This document shows positions 46,013-55,602 of a stretch of 64,000 nt of DNA, piece by piece. Positions within the stretch are counted from its first letter, which is position 1; the number at the start of each line of letters is the position of its first letter. This DNA comes from Dactylorhiza incarnata (lineage: Eukaryota > Streptophyta > Magnoliopsida > Asparagales > Orchidaceae), in contig JAWHQI010000239.1 of the NCBI GenBank assembly GCA_033032865.1, positions 1,178,001 through 1,242,000 on the forward strand, read 5' to 3'. Position numbers and translations under genes: made by a program. The notes under the pieces are model-generated. The model saw only the letters and a program-made list of their open reading frames with translations, was not told where the DNA came from and searched no databases.

Positions 46013-46254
46013 TGTCACCCGGTCTAAGGGAATCATTATGCTGACGCTCTTCTGGGTAAACATGATCCCCACACATTTTCAAATTTCAGAGAAATTTCGG
46101 AAATGTCAGTTCTAGTCGGAGACCGCACCTAATTTCCTCTAGAAGCTATAAAATGCTCTGAAAGCTCTCTACCCTTCATAATTCTATCATAGCCACGGGG
46201 CACTATTCGCCATTAGCGGTCAGACTTTTTCGAGCCGTCAGTCCTTTGATCCAA
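46013..46254 (+). promoter_or_regulatory. Possible promoter and leader
   Basis: Flanking DNA right of B. TATA-like CTATAAAAT at 46146-46154 lies about 100 bases before the ATG at 46255. The first 60 bases, read in a shifted frame, contain an ADALLG-like stretch that may be a retroelement RNase H scrap. Confidence 0.3.
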
Positions 46255-48074
46255 ATGGCAAATCTGATGTCTAAGATTGTAGTCCGGGAGGGAAAAGAGG
46301 TTGACCGCTCCAAGAAGAAAACGATTCGTCAGTAAGATCACACCGACCGAACTGTTTTGACTACCACCACGCAAAAGGCTGTTAACTTAAATTCCCCCAC
46401 AGCTGACAGGAATGTTGCTGGGCATGAAACGGGTTGTTCCAACCCTCCTCCAGTTAACCCACCCGCCCCTTTTGGTAAGGCGGGCTCAATTACTGTCCCT
46501 TTGAAAACCGTAGGTGGCGACCCCTTTGATATTGTATTCTCCACTTCTGGAGTTCCTCACTTAAAAGTGATTGACGGAGAAGAAGGGGTAGTCAATTCCC
46601 CGAAGCCGGACGAAATCATTACTCCTTCATCGATATTGATCGTAGAGGACAACTCCAGTCGGTCTCAGTAGGTCGAAATGCATGCGGTTAAATAGGGGAA
46701 GAGGGCCAAGTCGACGGCAGAGAAGGTAATGAAAAAGATTAACAAGTTGAGGGCTCGGAACAGATCTGTTCCTGATAGGTCGGGAGCGGCTAGCCTCCAG
46801 CATAAGCCGCATGATAAGTAGGTTCCTGAAAGCCTCGTCACTCCTGACGAAAAGTTGACCAAGCCTCCAAAATCTTCTACTAGTATAACCTTCAGTGACA
46901 TCCTTAAGGACATGGATGCCTTGTAGAAATAGGACCAACTTCTTTACACCCCTGAAAACATGAATGAAGCCGACCATCCTGGAGAGGATGCATTCAGACT
47001 TGGGGAGGTCGCAACGAATTCAGAGGTCTTCCAGAAAGTCGGGATGCTGGAGATGAACATGAAGGCGGAGAAGCTGAGGCAGTCCTTAGATAAACCGCAG
47101 CCGTCCAACCTCCTTACAAAAGATTAAAAAAGGTGCGAGCAATCGTCCTGTCTGCTTTTTCAAAACGCGGCCTCGAAAAAAGCAGAGTGACTTGATATTG
47201 AACCTGACATTGAGCTTTTTCCCATCCGAGATTCAAACTTTTTTTAGTAAGCGAAGTCATAACAAAAGACTTTGGAGAGAGCAGTGCCGAAGAATGGACC
47301 CCGAGTAATCGAGGCGGCCTGTATATTCAGGCATTAATCTTGTAGTATTCTCGTATTGGGGTATTCACTTTCGACTGTTTTAACCACGTCTTCTTTATTG
47401 CAGATAACCAGGAGCAAGCTATGATGCCTGGCGACCTAATGGCTAGCCTTCCTCCACTGCTTCCACCAGCGCCAAGTTCTTCATTAAACTTAAATACTAG
47501 AGAGGAGGAGCTGGCCGACTTCAAGGGTCTTCTTATTACTTTGAAAGAAAAAGTAAAAGATTTTGAAGATCAGGCTGAGATCGCGCGGGCGAGGGAACAG
47601 TACATGCGGGCTGCCCTAGAGGCTAAAAGGAAGGAGCGAGTGGAGAAGGAGAGGGTGATGCAGGAGCAGAAAGCCGTTCTGGTGGAACGGCTTAATAAAG
47701 AGAAGAAAGCAAATCTGAAGCTCGAGGATGACTGCAAATACTATCGAGGAAAATATCTTCATCTGACCTGGGAAGTCAGTGGGAGCCGGCGACCTGCAAA
47801 TGTCAATGATGAGAGGCCGCGCACATCGAGCCGTCCGACTGTTGGGGAGACCTAAAATCCTCCAATGGTTAGGGTGGCCGATCCGGTTGTTACTATTGTA
47901 GAGATCGTCGCGGTATCGCCCGCTCGCACGATTCCTGCTATGTGGGTAGAGCAGGATGATGGGCTTCACAGTACTATCAATCACCTCCACCACAACATGA
48001 GTCAGATGTATGAACTCCTTCTTCAAACCGGTGATCAGGTTGCGCGCCTTCGCCGTGAATATCCTCCTGATTAG
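46255..48074 (+). pseudogene. Degenerate two-exon gene-like ORF with coiled coil
   Basis: A first segment from Met 46255 (MANLMSKIVVREGKEVDRS) stays in one frame to about 47230 but has stops at 46333, 46669 and later. A pyrimidine-rich stretch ending CTTCTTTATTGCAG at about 47403 looks like a real 3' splice site. The following exon encodes a Pro-rich start and a long Glu/Lys/Arg coiled coil (EELADFKGLL, EAKRKERVEKERVMQEQK) to TAA 47855, then reopens in the same frame to 48074 (QVARLRREYPPD). I do not recognise the family. Long coiled-coil ORFs of this kind occur in plant Tat-type Gypsy elements and in transposase-like plant families, so an element origin is likely. Confidence 0.4.
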
Positions 48075-48430
48075 TCATGAGCAATCCATTTTTGAGAACA
48101 ATGTCTATAATAACTTTTACTTGGTCTTCAAGACAACCCCTAAACATTGAATGCTTGCTTGATGATCTTTTTAAATACATATGATATATTCAAATCATTT
48201 TATAGTCCGCGCGGCTTGTGCCGGAAACTTGCGATTTCAGCTTTTGAATACTTAGAATATTTGTAATTATTCTGCAAGTCATGCGTCTTTTGTTGTATGC
48301 TTGAAGTTTTTCTGCTGTAAAATATTATGAATATGTAGGTTGTTGGATGCGCGGTTAAGATAGTTAGCCGCGATTTAATTTTGATATATGCAAATCATTG
48401 GAGCCTATAAGTAGTAGAGATTCCGGAGAC
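48075..48430. other. AT-rich stretch, no gene
   Basis: AT-rich sequence without an ORF, with TTGTATGC and ATATGCAAATCAT words. It could be the 3' end of the preceding pseudogene. Confidence 0.4.
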
Positions 48431-48742
48431 TTATTCAATTGTTGAAACCAAGACTTGGCTTCTTTGTGGAGCTCGGGCCCTCAATGAAGAGGGGCAGCTA
48501 ACACTTACTAATTCCTCAGAAGGAACCGACCGGAGTCTCAAAACTAAGAACTGACCCTTGGTCGCAGCGAGGAGGTCCCACCACACACCCGGAAGATCTT
48601 TGAGCGCTTCCCCTCCTAAGCCAAAGCTGAGACAAGGCACCTTGGAGAGCCTGAGAGCTAAACCAAAGTGATCTAGGGAGGAAGAAGCTCAGAATCCTCT
48701 GATTGGAATCTCTCCCAAGGTGCCCTTCAATGTCTATTTATA
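48431..48742 (-). promoter_or_regulatory. Minus-strand TATA box and leader-like sequence
   Basis: CTATAAATAGA on the minus strand (48732-48742) is followed by about 100 bases of pyrimidine-rich leader and a short open frame of 69 codons (48640-48431) with no recognisable domain. It looks like the promoter part of an LTR whose body is missing. Confidence 0.35.
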
Positions 48743-49229
48743 GTTTTTTAAGTCCGGTCTGCCAATAGCGGGATTCCGCCTTTTGATTTTGCTATACGCA
48801 GCCCAAAGTGGCCTGCCAACAGCCAAACTCCGATGTTTGAAGGGGCTAACTGCAGACCACCAGGGGTATCCAGGTAAAAACACCTATGGGCCCCTATTGG
48901 GCGAGCCACCTACTAGGGCTTCTCTCGCGGGCCGAGAGGTTCGGCTCGCTCGCCCTCCTGCGGATGGCCCATGCGAGATTGGTCGGCCCGCTTTTCCTGC
49001 GAGCGACCAGCGAGGATCTGGCTTGCCCGGCTTGCCTCGCGACTCCTCTTGCTTCTGGCTTCTCCCGGCTAACTTAGCCTCTGCTCCCCTCCTGGCGAAT
49101 ACCGGGGTTGTGCACAATCCACGCTCTTCGTCAGGCTATCCTGGGCTCGCGAAGAAACGTCCAACCCCTGGTGTTCGCCCTCCCATTGATGACGTGGACC
49201 GAATCTTTTGATGGGCCCCATGCCCATGA

Positions 49230-49238
49230 CTATAAATA
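49230..49238 (+). promoter_or_regulatory. Plus-strand TATA box
   Basis: CTATAAATACC (from 49230) is followed by a CTTCTTCTTCC-rich leader and the ATG at 49316. The 490 bases between this and the minus-strand TATA at 48740 are GC-rich and non-coding. Confidence 0.45.
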
Positions 49239-49315
49239 CCATCCTCCCGGGCTGACACAAGAGCTTCTTCTTCCTTTTTTCTCTGTCTCACTTTTTTCCT
49301 TAAGTCACATCCAAG

Positions 49316-49494
49316 ATGTCTAAGAGGGAGGAGCTACTGGACCGCCTTAAGGCCTCACAGGCGGGCCAAAAGTCCAAATCCACTGCACTCGCCTCCTGGA
49401 TTTCCCCGGGACTTACTTCGCCTCCACCTCTGTATCAGACTAAGAAGGCAAAGACCATCCGGCAAGCGCCGAGAGAGGACGGGTCGTCGCCTGT
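49316..49494 (+). pseudogene. ORF start cut off by element H
   Basis: MSKREELLDRLKASQAGQKS begins a Lys/Ser-rich protein of which about 60 codons remain before the LTR of H starts at 49495. The continuation, if present, lies beyond the window's right end. A good TATA and leader precede it. The family is not recognised; it could be the first ORF of a Gypsy-type element or a host gene. Confidence 0.4.
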
Positions 49495-51180
49495 TGATGA
49501 GTCCCAATTATATACATATTTTCGGACTCATTTGGGCTGGTATTCTAGTCTTTGCACCATATTTTAGGCACGCTTTCATTCATTTGTACTATTCCATGCT
49601 ATGTGCACTTTTAAGCCCATTCCGGTGTGCAATTATGCTCCTTGTTGTTGGGTGCAAGCACTTGGTGCTCCCCTTCCCTTCTTCTATGTTTTTCTGATGC
49701 TGGACGTGTATTCCCAGTCATTGTATCTTGTATGCAGGTGGCCGGTTCGTCCCGTTTTCCCCAGAAGTAATGTCTGTGCATATCGCACGGTCGTGCGTTT
49801 CCTTGACGCATGGTCAGTTGCGGTCGTGCGTTTATGTCTGGCAGAAAATGGAGCGTCGGAGTTTACTCGTGCGTTTTGACGCACGGGCGGATTCGACCGT
49901 GCGTGAGTAAAACGCACGGTCGACCTGTGTATTCTTGATTTCAGAGCGTCGGATTTTGCCCATGCGTTTGTACGCACGGGCGGTGTTGATCGTGCGTGAG
50001 CAAAACGCACGGGCGGCGCAGCGTCTTCCCCAAGTCACGTTTTATCATTTAATAACGCACGGTCTGCGCACGGTCGTGCGTTCGACCGTGCGTGACCATT
50101 TTCTGACAGAATTTCTATTTAAGCCGCAGGTCTTGCCTATTCTAGGGATTGATCGTTCCCCCGCTCCCAGAGCTCCGGCTCCGCGCCCTTTTCGCCGTCC
50201 ATCGCCGCCCACTTTCAGGAGGTGCTCCGGGCTTGTTCTTCAGGCCAATCTTGAGCCCGGAGATCATCTCGGCCTCCTCCTTCATCCTAGAGCTTCGAAG
50301 GAAGATTTAGCCGCCATTGCCATCAAGCAAGAGGAAGTTTGCAACCTTTACCGGATCGTGAGACGAAGAAGACAGGCTCATTGGAGAGTCGTGACAGCTC
50401 TCTCTACCCCGGGCGTAGTTGAGGACCGAGCTTGGACGCGGATTGACAACCTAGCGATTCCAACCGTGACTCCTCGACGAGCCTTCGGATTCGGTCATTT
50501 TCTTGCCTTGTTCTTCTCTTATTGATGTGTATATGTTGTAGATCTTTATTCTTATGATGAAGTGGCACTTAAACTAGTTTATATTTCTATATATTTCATG
50601 TCTATGTGAAATGTTTTGTTGTTTGAGTTTCTTGAGGTGCGCCCCATTCCATCCTCCATCCCGCCATTGTGTTTGTGTGCCGCACTAGCAATTGCTAGTG
50701 GCATGCTTGTCGACGAGGTGCTTGCGACCCTCATCCGTATGCCTTCTCGTCCATCCGCCTAGAGAAGCGTGGCATAGCGGCCTATGTAATCCATTCGCCT
50801 AACGAAGCAGCGCGCTCAAGGCCTGCACAGTTCGATTACGCTTGCCTACTCGTCCATCCGCCCTTGCGACGCAGCGCGCTCAAGGCCTGCCTAGTTTCCA
50901 TCCCGCCAAGTGAAGCATTGCATAGCGGCATTGCATAGGAGTAGTTGTAGCTCTTTTTCTTTATTTTCCACAACCAAAACCCCCCGTTTCCGCAACCCAT
51001 CCGACCAAAGGACTTCGATCTCAAGTCCTTCCTCGATTGTAAACTCCACCTTACTGTGTTCCTTTGAGATCGATACTTGGGGATTCATTCCCATTTTATA
51101 TTACTTGAACGATCGGTACTCTGTCATTTTGTGCCGCAGTCTTGCTACCGCCTATAGCGGTGTGTAAGATTTGCCCATCA
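49495..51180 (+). repeat. 5' LTR of H
   Basis: 1686 bp, from TGATGAGTCCC to TTTGCCCATCA. U3 holds a dense cluster of CGTGCGT/ACGCACG words (49786-50095), followed by TATA-like TATTTAAGC near 50117. The open frame 49935-50525 crosses this promoter and is not a gene. Confidence 0.85.
49786..50095 (+). promoter_or_regulatory. Palindromic CGTGCG/CGCACG cluster in H U3
   Basis: More than a dozen copies of GTGCGT or its complement, often paired as CGCACGGTCGTGCG. They lie directly upstream of the TATA-like site. The 3' LTR has the same cluster (54748-55078) with one extra unit. Confidence 0.5.
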
Positions 51181-51183
51181 AGT

Positions 51184-51201
51184 TTTTGGCGCCATTGCCG
51201 G
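51184..51201 (+). other. Primer-binding site of H, tRNA-Asp
   Basis: TTTTGGCGCCATTGCCGGAG: TGGCGCCATTGCCGG is complementary, with one mismatch, to the 3' end of tRNA-Asp (TGGCGCCGTTGCCGG). Confidence 0.8.
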
Positions 51202-51411
51202 AGAACACAGACGTGTGAGTTTTCTGGAGAGGGAGAGCTGTAAGATAGACGCCCTTTTCCCTTTGTTTATACCATTTCTTTTGTTTATTTTAGTCTTAAA
51301 TTTTGATATTTCTATTTCATTTCTTCCTTTATCTAGTTTCGGCTTTTCTATAGCAGGTGTTCATTTAATTCTGGTTGCGTGTAGTTTTATTTTGCAAGGA
51401 ATTGTTGATTT

Positions 51412-52272
51412 TTGTTTAATCCACATATTTCTGTGATGTATTCTGAAGCCGAGTGTCGCCTCTATGACACTTTGCGTCGATACATCGACGCCATGACTGC
51501 TTTAAATACTGAGCATTGTATTAGGTGCTTGCTATGTCAAGGTTTAGGCCATATGTTGAAGGAATGCCCTCGTCTGTGCGATCCTTCCCCCACTGAGGAC
51601 GTGTACGCAGCATCCCCCCGTTTACGGGAGACTACTGCGGATAGGCCCACCAGAGTGTTGCCTGGCCCCTACACTGACATCGCACATCTTGTTCGATCTT
51701 TGCTCTTGGAGATTACCGAGGAATCTCTCGCCGCATATAGCTCTTTCATGGGTCCCTCAATCCCCTTTTATGAGCTTCCCTTGAGTGACGATGTGCACTC
51801 ATTCGATGGTCAACAGGGAGAGGATTGGGAACTCATGGATGCACCAGTATGGTGTGCAGATTCTGGTTCTTCCTGCGGGGAGGCGTCTGTGGATATTTTC
51901 ACGGAGGCGACTGCTCATTTATTTTCTGATCATGAGAGCAGTCCGGTTCCTCCGCATTCCTTGCAAAATTCATATACTCCTATCTTTAGTGAGTCGGTTG
52001 ATGATGTCATGCGGGTGGTTTATTCGGCGCCTGAGGTTGCGCCAAAGTGGGACGAGGATTTCATTCTCTCTGATGGGGAGTGTGATACCTTTGAACACGA
52101 TGACGTACCGCGGTGGGATGAGGAGGATTCTCTTTCCGAGGAGGACGTATTTACTTACTTCTTGGATGGGGACATCCAGCTCACCAATGAGGACCCCGAG
52201 CTCCTGGGTTCCCCTCGTTACGACTCATATGATACCGACAGTGATCTGTGCTTGGATCCTGCCGGGAGTTAG
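51412..52272 (+). CDS. H ORF1, zinc knuckle and acidic domain
   Basis: 286 codons from Met 51412; Met 51436 (MYSEAE) is an alternative. Residues 39-52 form a perfect CCHC knuckle (C-x2-C-x4-H-x4-C, CLLCQGLGHMLKEC). The rest is rich in Asp, Glu, Ser and Pro (DEDFILSDGECD, WDEEDSLSEEDVF), with no capsid helices and no enzyme domain. The knuckle suggests RNA binding, as in gag. It may be a reduced gag-like protein that helps package H RNA into particles of another element. That role is inferred. Confidence 0.6.
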   Translation: MFNPHISVMYSEAECRLYDTLRRYIDAMTALNTEHCIRCLLCQGLGHMLKECPRLCDPSPTEDVYAASPRLRETTADRPTRVLPGPYTDIAHLVRSLLLEITEESLAAYSSFMGPSIPFYELPLSDDVHSFDGQQGEDWELMDAPVWCADSGSSCGEASVDIFTEATAHLFSDHESSPVPPHSLQNSYTPIFSESVDDVMRVVYSAPEVAPKWDEDFILSDGECDTFEHDDVPRWDEEDSLSEEDVFTYFLDGDIQLTNEDPELLGSPRYDSYDTDSDLCLDPAGS

Positions 52273-52347
52273 ACCGGGATCACTCCCCCGATTGATTTTT
52301 ATTCATGTTCTTTTTTTTTTCTTAATCCCCTTTCTCTATCTAAGCCT

Positions 52348-52707
52348 GTGCAGGTTGAGTCTTCACAGGTACTTCAGGAGGACTTGGAGCATTCTGCTCA
52401 AGTCAATGATGAGTACATCCTCTTGTGTGAGGAGGTTGATCCTTCCTCCACAGAGGAAGCCCCACTCATTGCCTTCTCCCCCTGCTGCCTCCCTGAAGAT
52501 GATAACTTGCTGGGCAAGGATAGTTTTGGTGATTTGAGTGAGGATTCCTCCTCTTCTTACTTTTTATTCCCTCTACCTGTGACGAGCAGGTATTATTTAT
52601 ATTTAGGTAGAGGCGTGACTGTTCTGTCGCCGTATTGGTACCCGCTACCGACACGTATATTAGAACAGTTACCTGTGCACTTTTCTTTTCATAGACCCAT
52701 TAGCTAG
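52348..52707 (+). CDS. H ORF2, acidic extension, possible second exon
   Basis: In the same frame as ORF1 after a TAG at 52270. A pyrimidine-rich stretch ending CTAAGCCTGTGCAG just before GTTGAGTC (52353) looks like a 3' splice site, so this may be a second exon. It is acidic (QEDLEHSAQVNDEY, SEDSSSS) with a hydrophobic, Tyr-rich end. No family recognised. Confidence 0.4.
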   Translation: MQVESSQVLQEDLEHSAQVNDEYILLCEEVDPSSTEEAPLIAFSPCCLPEDDNLLGKDSFGDLSEDSSSSYFLFPLPVTSRYYLYLGRGVTVLSPYWYPLPTRILEQLPVHFSFHRPIS

Positions 52708-54445
52708 AACTGTTTTCAATTTGAATAAGTCGTGCTGGGAGGACAATAACCCCAGTAGTTATCTTACTTTTCCTGCATTTTTATTTCTTCTAATCATGTT
52801 TAGTTAGCTGTAGTTTATTTTAGTTTGTCTTTTTCTTTTGTTTTTGCGGAGCTCACCCCTGCAGGTCATTCTTCTGGCGGATGCTGCAGCTTTTTCTTGG
52901 TTTACACGCATCTTCTGGTATGCTCACTTGCTGAGCATTGGGTACTCTCTTCCCTTATCTTCATTTTGAATTTCATGGCCATATCTTTTGTTGGATTGTT
53001 TAGAGTAAGTCTGGGGGAGAGCCGCTATGTGTTACCCATTGCACGTGCACATATCATTTGCATACTAGAAGTATTTTAATCTCATCTATTTTGTTTTGTT
53101 CATCTTCACAGCACATCACAACACCCACTTGAGCGTGCGCTTAGCTGTTGGCACGTCGCGAGTCGAATTTGTCTCTTTTGTGTGATTTGAAAAAAAAATC
53201 ATTGTGCTGGCTTAGGATTATGAGGCGGAGTAAAATGTTGACTCCTGGAGTGCTCCTAGTCAAGTGCTCATGTCTCGCATAGAAATTTGTGTAGATTCAA
53301 TCTCTTTTTATGCTTTTATTTTATATCTTTCTATTTGCGTAGATATTGTTTACTTTACTCAAAAATTGGTGAATCCGGTGTGAATCAAACGGTAGCATAA
53401 GAATGTGTGTAGACGTTCGTTAGCCTCGAATTGCCTGAGTTGGGAGGAAGGATAATCTTTCTCGGTGGCTAAGAACTTGCCCCAAGCGACTCTTGAAGCA
53501 TGGGTATATGGTTAGTCAATCGCGTGAATGTGATATAGGCCATCATTTTGGCCCGGTTGAGCTTTTGTGCCCATTCCTATCGCTCTATCCTCCTTAGCCC
53601 AGTTGTGCCTACCCCATTCTTTTGGATCAGCTCCACTATTGTTCACCAAAGCCTAAACTCCAATCCTAGTCGCACACCCAAATGCGAGCATTTTGTTTAA
53701 ATTTTAAATTGGTGGTGTTGATTGTGGAAGTACAATGTGGAAATGTGGATGAGCATCCTTGAAAATTTGCTGAAATTGCTAAAGAAAGAAAAAGAAAATA
53801 AGAAAAAAAAATTTGAAAAAAAAAGAAAAAGAAAGAATGAAAGTGTTTTAATTGAAAAATCTGTTTGAGATTTGTATTTGGGAGTAGGCGGTGCACACAC
53901 CCATGTAGTCAAGTCCAAGTCTGGGGGTGTGGTGTACCCGCGTATCTTTTTGTGGTGCTTGAGGATAGTTTTTCGTGCTAGCTCATTTGGGTTTAGTGCT
54001 TGAGCCGTCATTTCTATCATTGTATACCTCACCTAAACCCAAGACTCTTCTAAAACCTAAAGTCCTATTGATTCACGCAGTTGAGTCAAACCTGTGCCGT
54101 GGAGAGAGTGCGAACGGGCAAGCTTATGGTCACCGACATTGATGGATTTCAATGGAGTTTGTCTCGAGCCCCGATCTTTAGCAATGCTCCCCTCAGCAGT
54201 CAGTTTACTTTCTTCCTATGTATGACCTTATGATTCACTGTGATTCACTTTTTGAGTAAATGTAATATATAGATACGCCCCTAGAAAAGTATAAACTAAT
54301 ATGTATAATTAGGAATTTTGTCTACTGTATTTCTACACGCATGAGCATGCGTCTTCGCATGGTACTCCGCTTTACAATTTCTATGTCAGCTTATATTTTT
54401 CTTATCCGCTTGAGGGATTTGTTTGCTCGGGACGCGCAAACAGGT
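52708..54445. other. Non-coding internal region of H
   Basis: No gene seen. It holds a T-rich region with acceptor-like TCACCCCTGCAG (52855-52864), an A-rich run (53780-53840), and two polypurine-like AAGTCTGGGGG sites at 53007 and 53917 that resemble the real tract before the 3' LTR. Degenerate pol sequence cannot be excluded, but I find no motif. Confidence 0.55.
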
Positions 54446-54458
54446 AAGTCTGGGGGTG
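54446..54458 (+). other. Polypurine tract of H
   Basis: AAGTCTGGGGGTG directly precedes the 3' LTR start TGATGAG at 54459. Confidence 0.75.
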
Positions 54459-55152
54459 TGATGAGTCCCAATTATATACATATTTTCGGACTCATTTGGG
54501 CTGGTATTCTAGTCATTGCACCACATTTTAGGCACGTTTTCATTCATTTGTACTATTCCATGCTATGTGCACTTTTAAGCCCATTCTGGTGTGCAATTGC
54601 GCTCCTTGCTGTTGGGTGCAAGCACTTGGTGCTCCCCTTCCCTTCTTCTATGTTTTTCTGATGCTGGACGTGTATTCCCAGCCATTGTATCTTGTATGCA
54701 GGTGGCCGGTTCGTCCCGTTTTCCCCAGAAGTAATGTCTGTGCATATCGCACGGTCGTGCGTTTCCTTGACTCACGGTCGTGCGTTTCCTTGACGCACGG
54801 TCGGTTGCGGTCGTGCATTTATGTCTGGAAGAAAATGGAGCGTCGGAGTTTAATCGTGCGTTTTGACGCACAGGCGGATTCGCCCGTGCGTGAGTAAAAC
54901 GCACGGTCGACCTGTGTATTCTTGATTTCAGAGCGTCGGATTTTGCCCGTGCGTTTATACGCACGGGCGTGTTGATCGTGCGTGAGCAAAACGCACGGGC
55001 GGCGCAGCGTCTTCCCCAAGTCACATTTTATCATTTAATAACGCACGGTCTGCGCACGGTCATGCGTTCGACCGTGTGTGACCATTTTCTGATAGAATTT
55101 CTATTTAAGCCGCAGGTGTTGCCCTATTCTAGGGATCGATCGTTCCCCCCCC
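54459..55152 (+). repeat. 3' LTR of H, part left of insertion G
   Basis: Matches 49495 to about 50160 with scattered differences, and with one extra copy of a unit containing TCGTGCGTTTCCTTGAC. Broken at a C run by the start of G; the remainder should lie beyond the window. Confidence 0.82.
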
Positions 55153-55539
55153 TGTAACGCCCCAGATTTTTTTCTTTCTTTAGATTATTTTAACAAAGCA
55201 CGTGAAATTAAGAATAATTGTCCGAAATCGAGGTATTAATTTAGGGCGTTACCTTTCTCAATCGACGTCGTCGTCCGGCGAGTCAGCTCTCGTGGGGGGC
55301 GTTTTTTCGGTAAGGTGTAAGTGTATGTATACATATATATTCGTTACACTATATAAATTAAGGTACAAAGACGTATATAAAGAGCTATACAATATAAATA
55401 CGATATACATATATATATACGTTTATGCGTGAAGGTTTGGGATACCTTTGTCCTTAAGTTCATGTGCGGGTGGATATATTTGGGTTTAACCATATATTGT
55501 ATATATATAACTACATATGACATATACATATATATAAAC

Positions 55540-55578
<39 letters not shown>

Positions 55579-55602
55579 TATTACTATTATTATTATTATT
55601 AC
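55540..55602 (+). repeat. TAA/ATT microsatellite in G 5' LTR
   Basis: About 21 TTA units with two C interruptions. The copy in the 3' LTR (62640-62708) is two units longer, the main difference between the LTRs. Confidence 0.9.

Larger units (their letters stand above)
49495..55152 (+). mobile_element. Element H, non-autonomous LTR element, tRNA-Asp primed
   Basis: The 5' LTR (49495-51180) has ends TGATG/CATCA. A primer-binding site complementary to tRNA-Asp and a 3.3 kb internal region with only a zinc-knuckle ORF follow, then a polypurine tract and a 3' LTR broken by element G at 55153. No protease, RT, RNase H or integrase is visible in any frame. The tRNA-Asp site is typical of Tat/Athila-type Gypsy elements. 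The LTRs differ by roughly 3-4 percent by eye plus a small duplication, so the insertion is not recent. Confidence 0.82.

Noticed and set aside
49935..50525. 196-codon frame in the 5' LTR of H
   Set aside because: It crosses the motif cluster and TATA-like site of the promoter and is not open in the other LTR.
53697..54032. Minus-strand 111-codon frame with a Phe-rich tract
   Set aside because: It is the complement of an A-rich run in the non-coding region of H.
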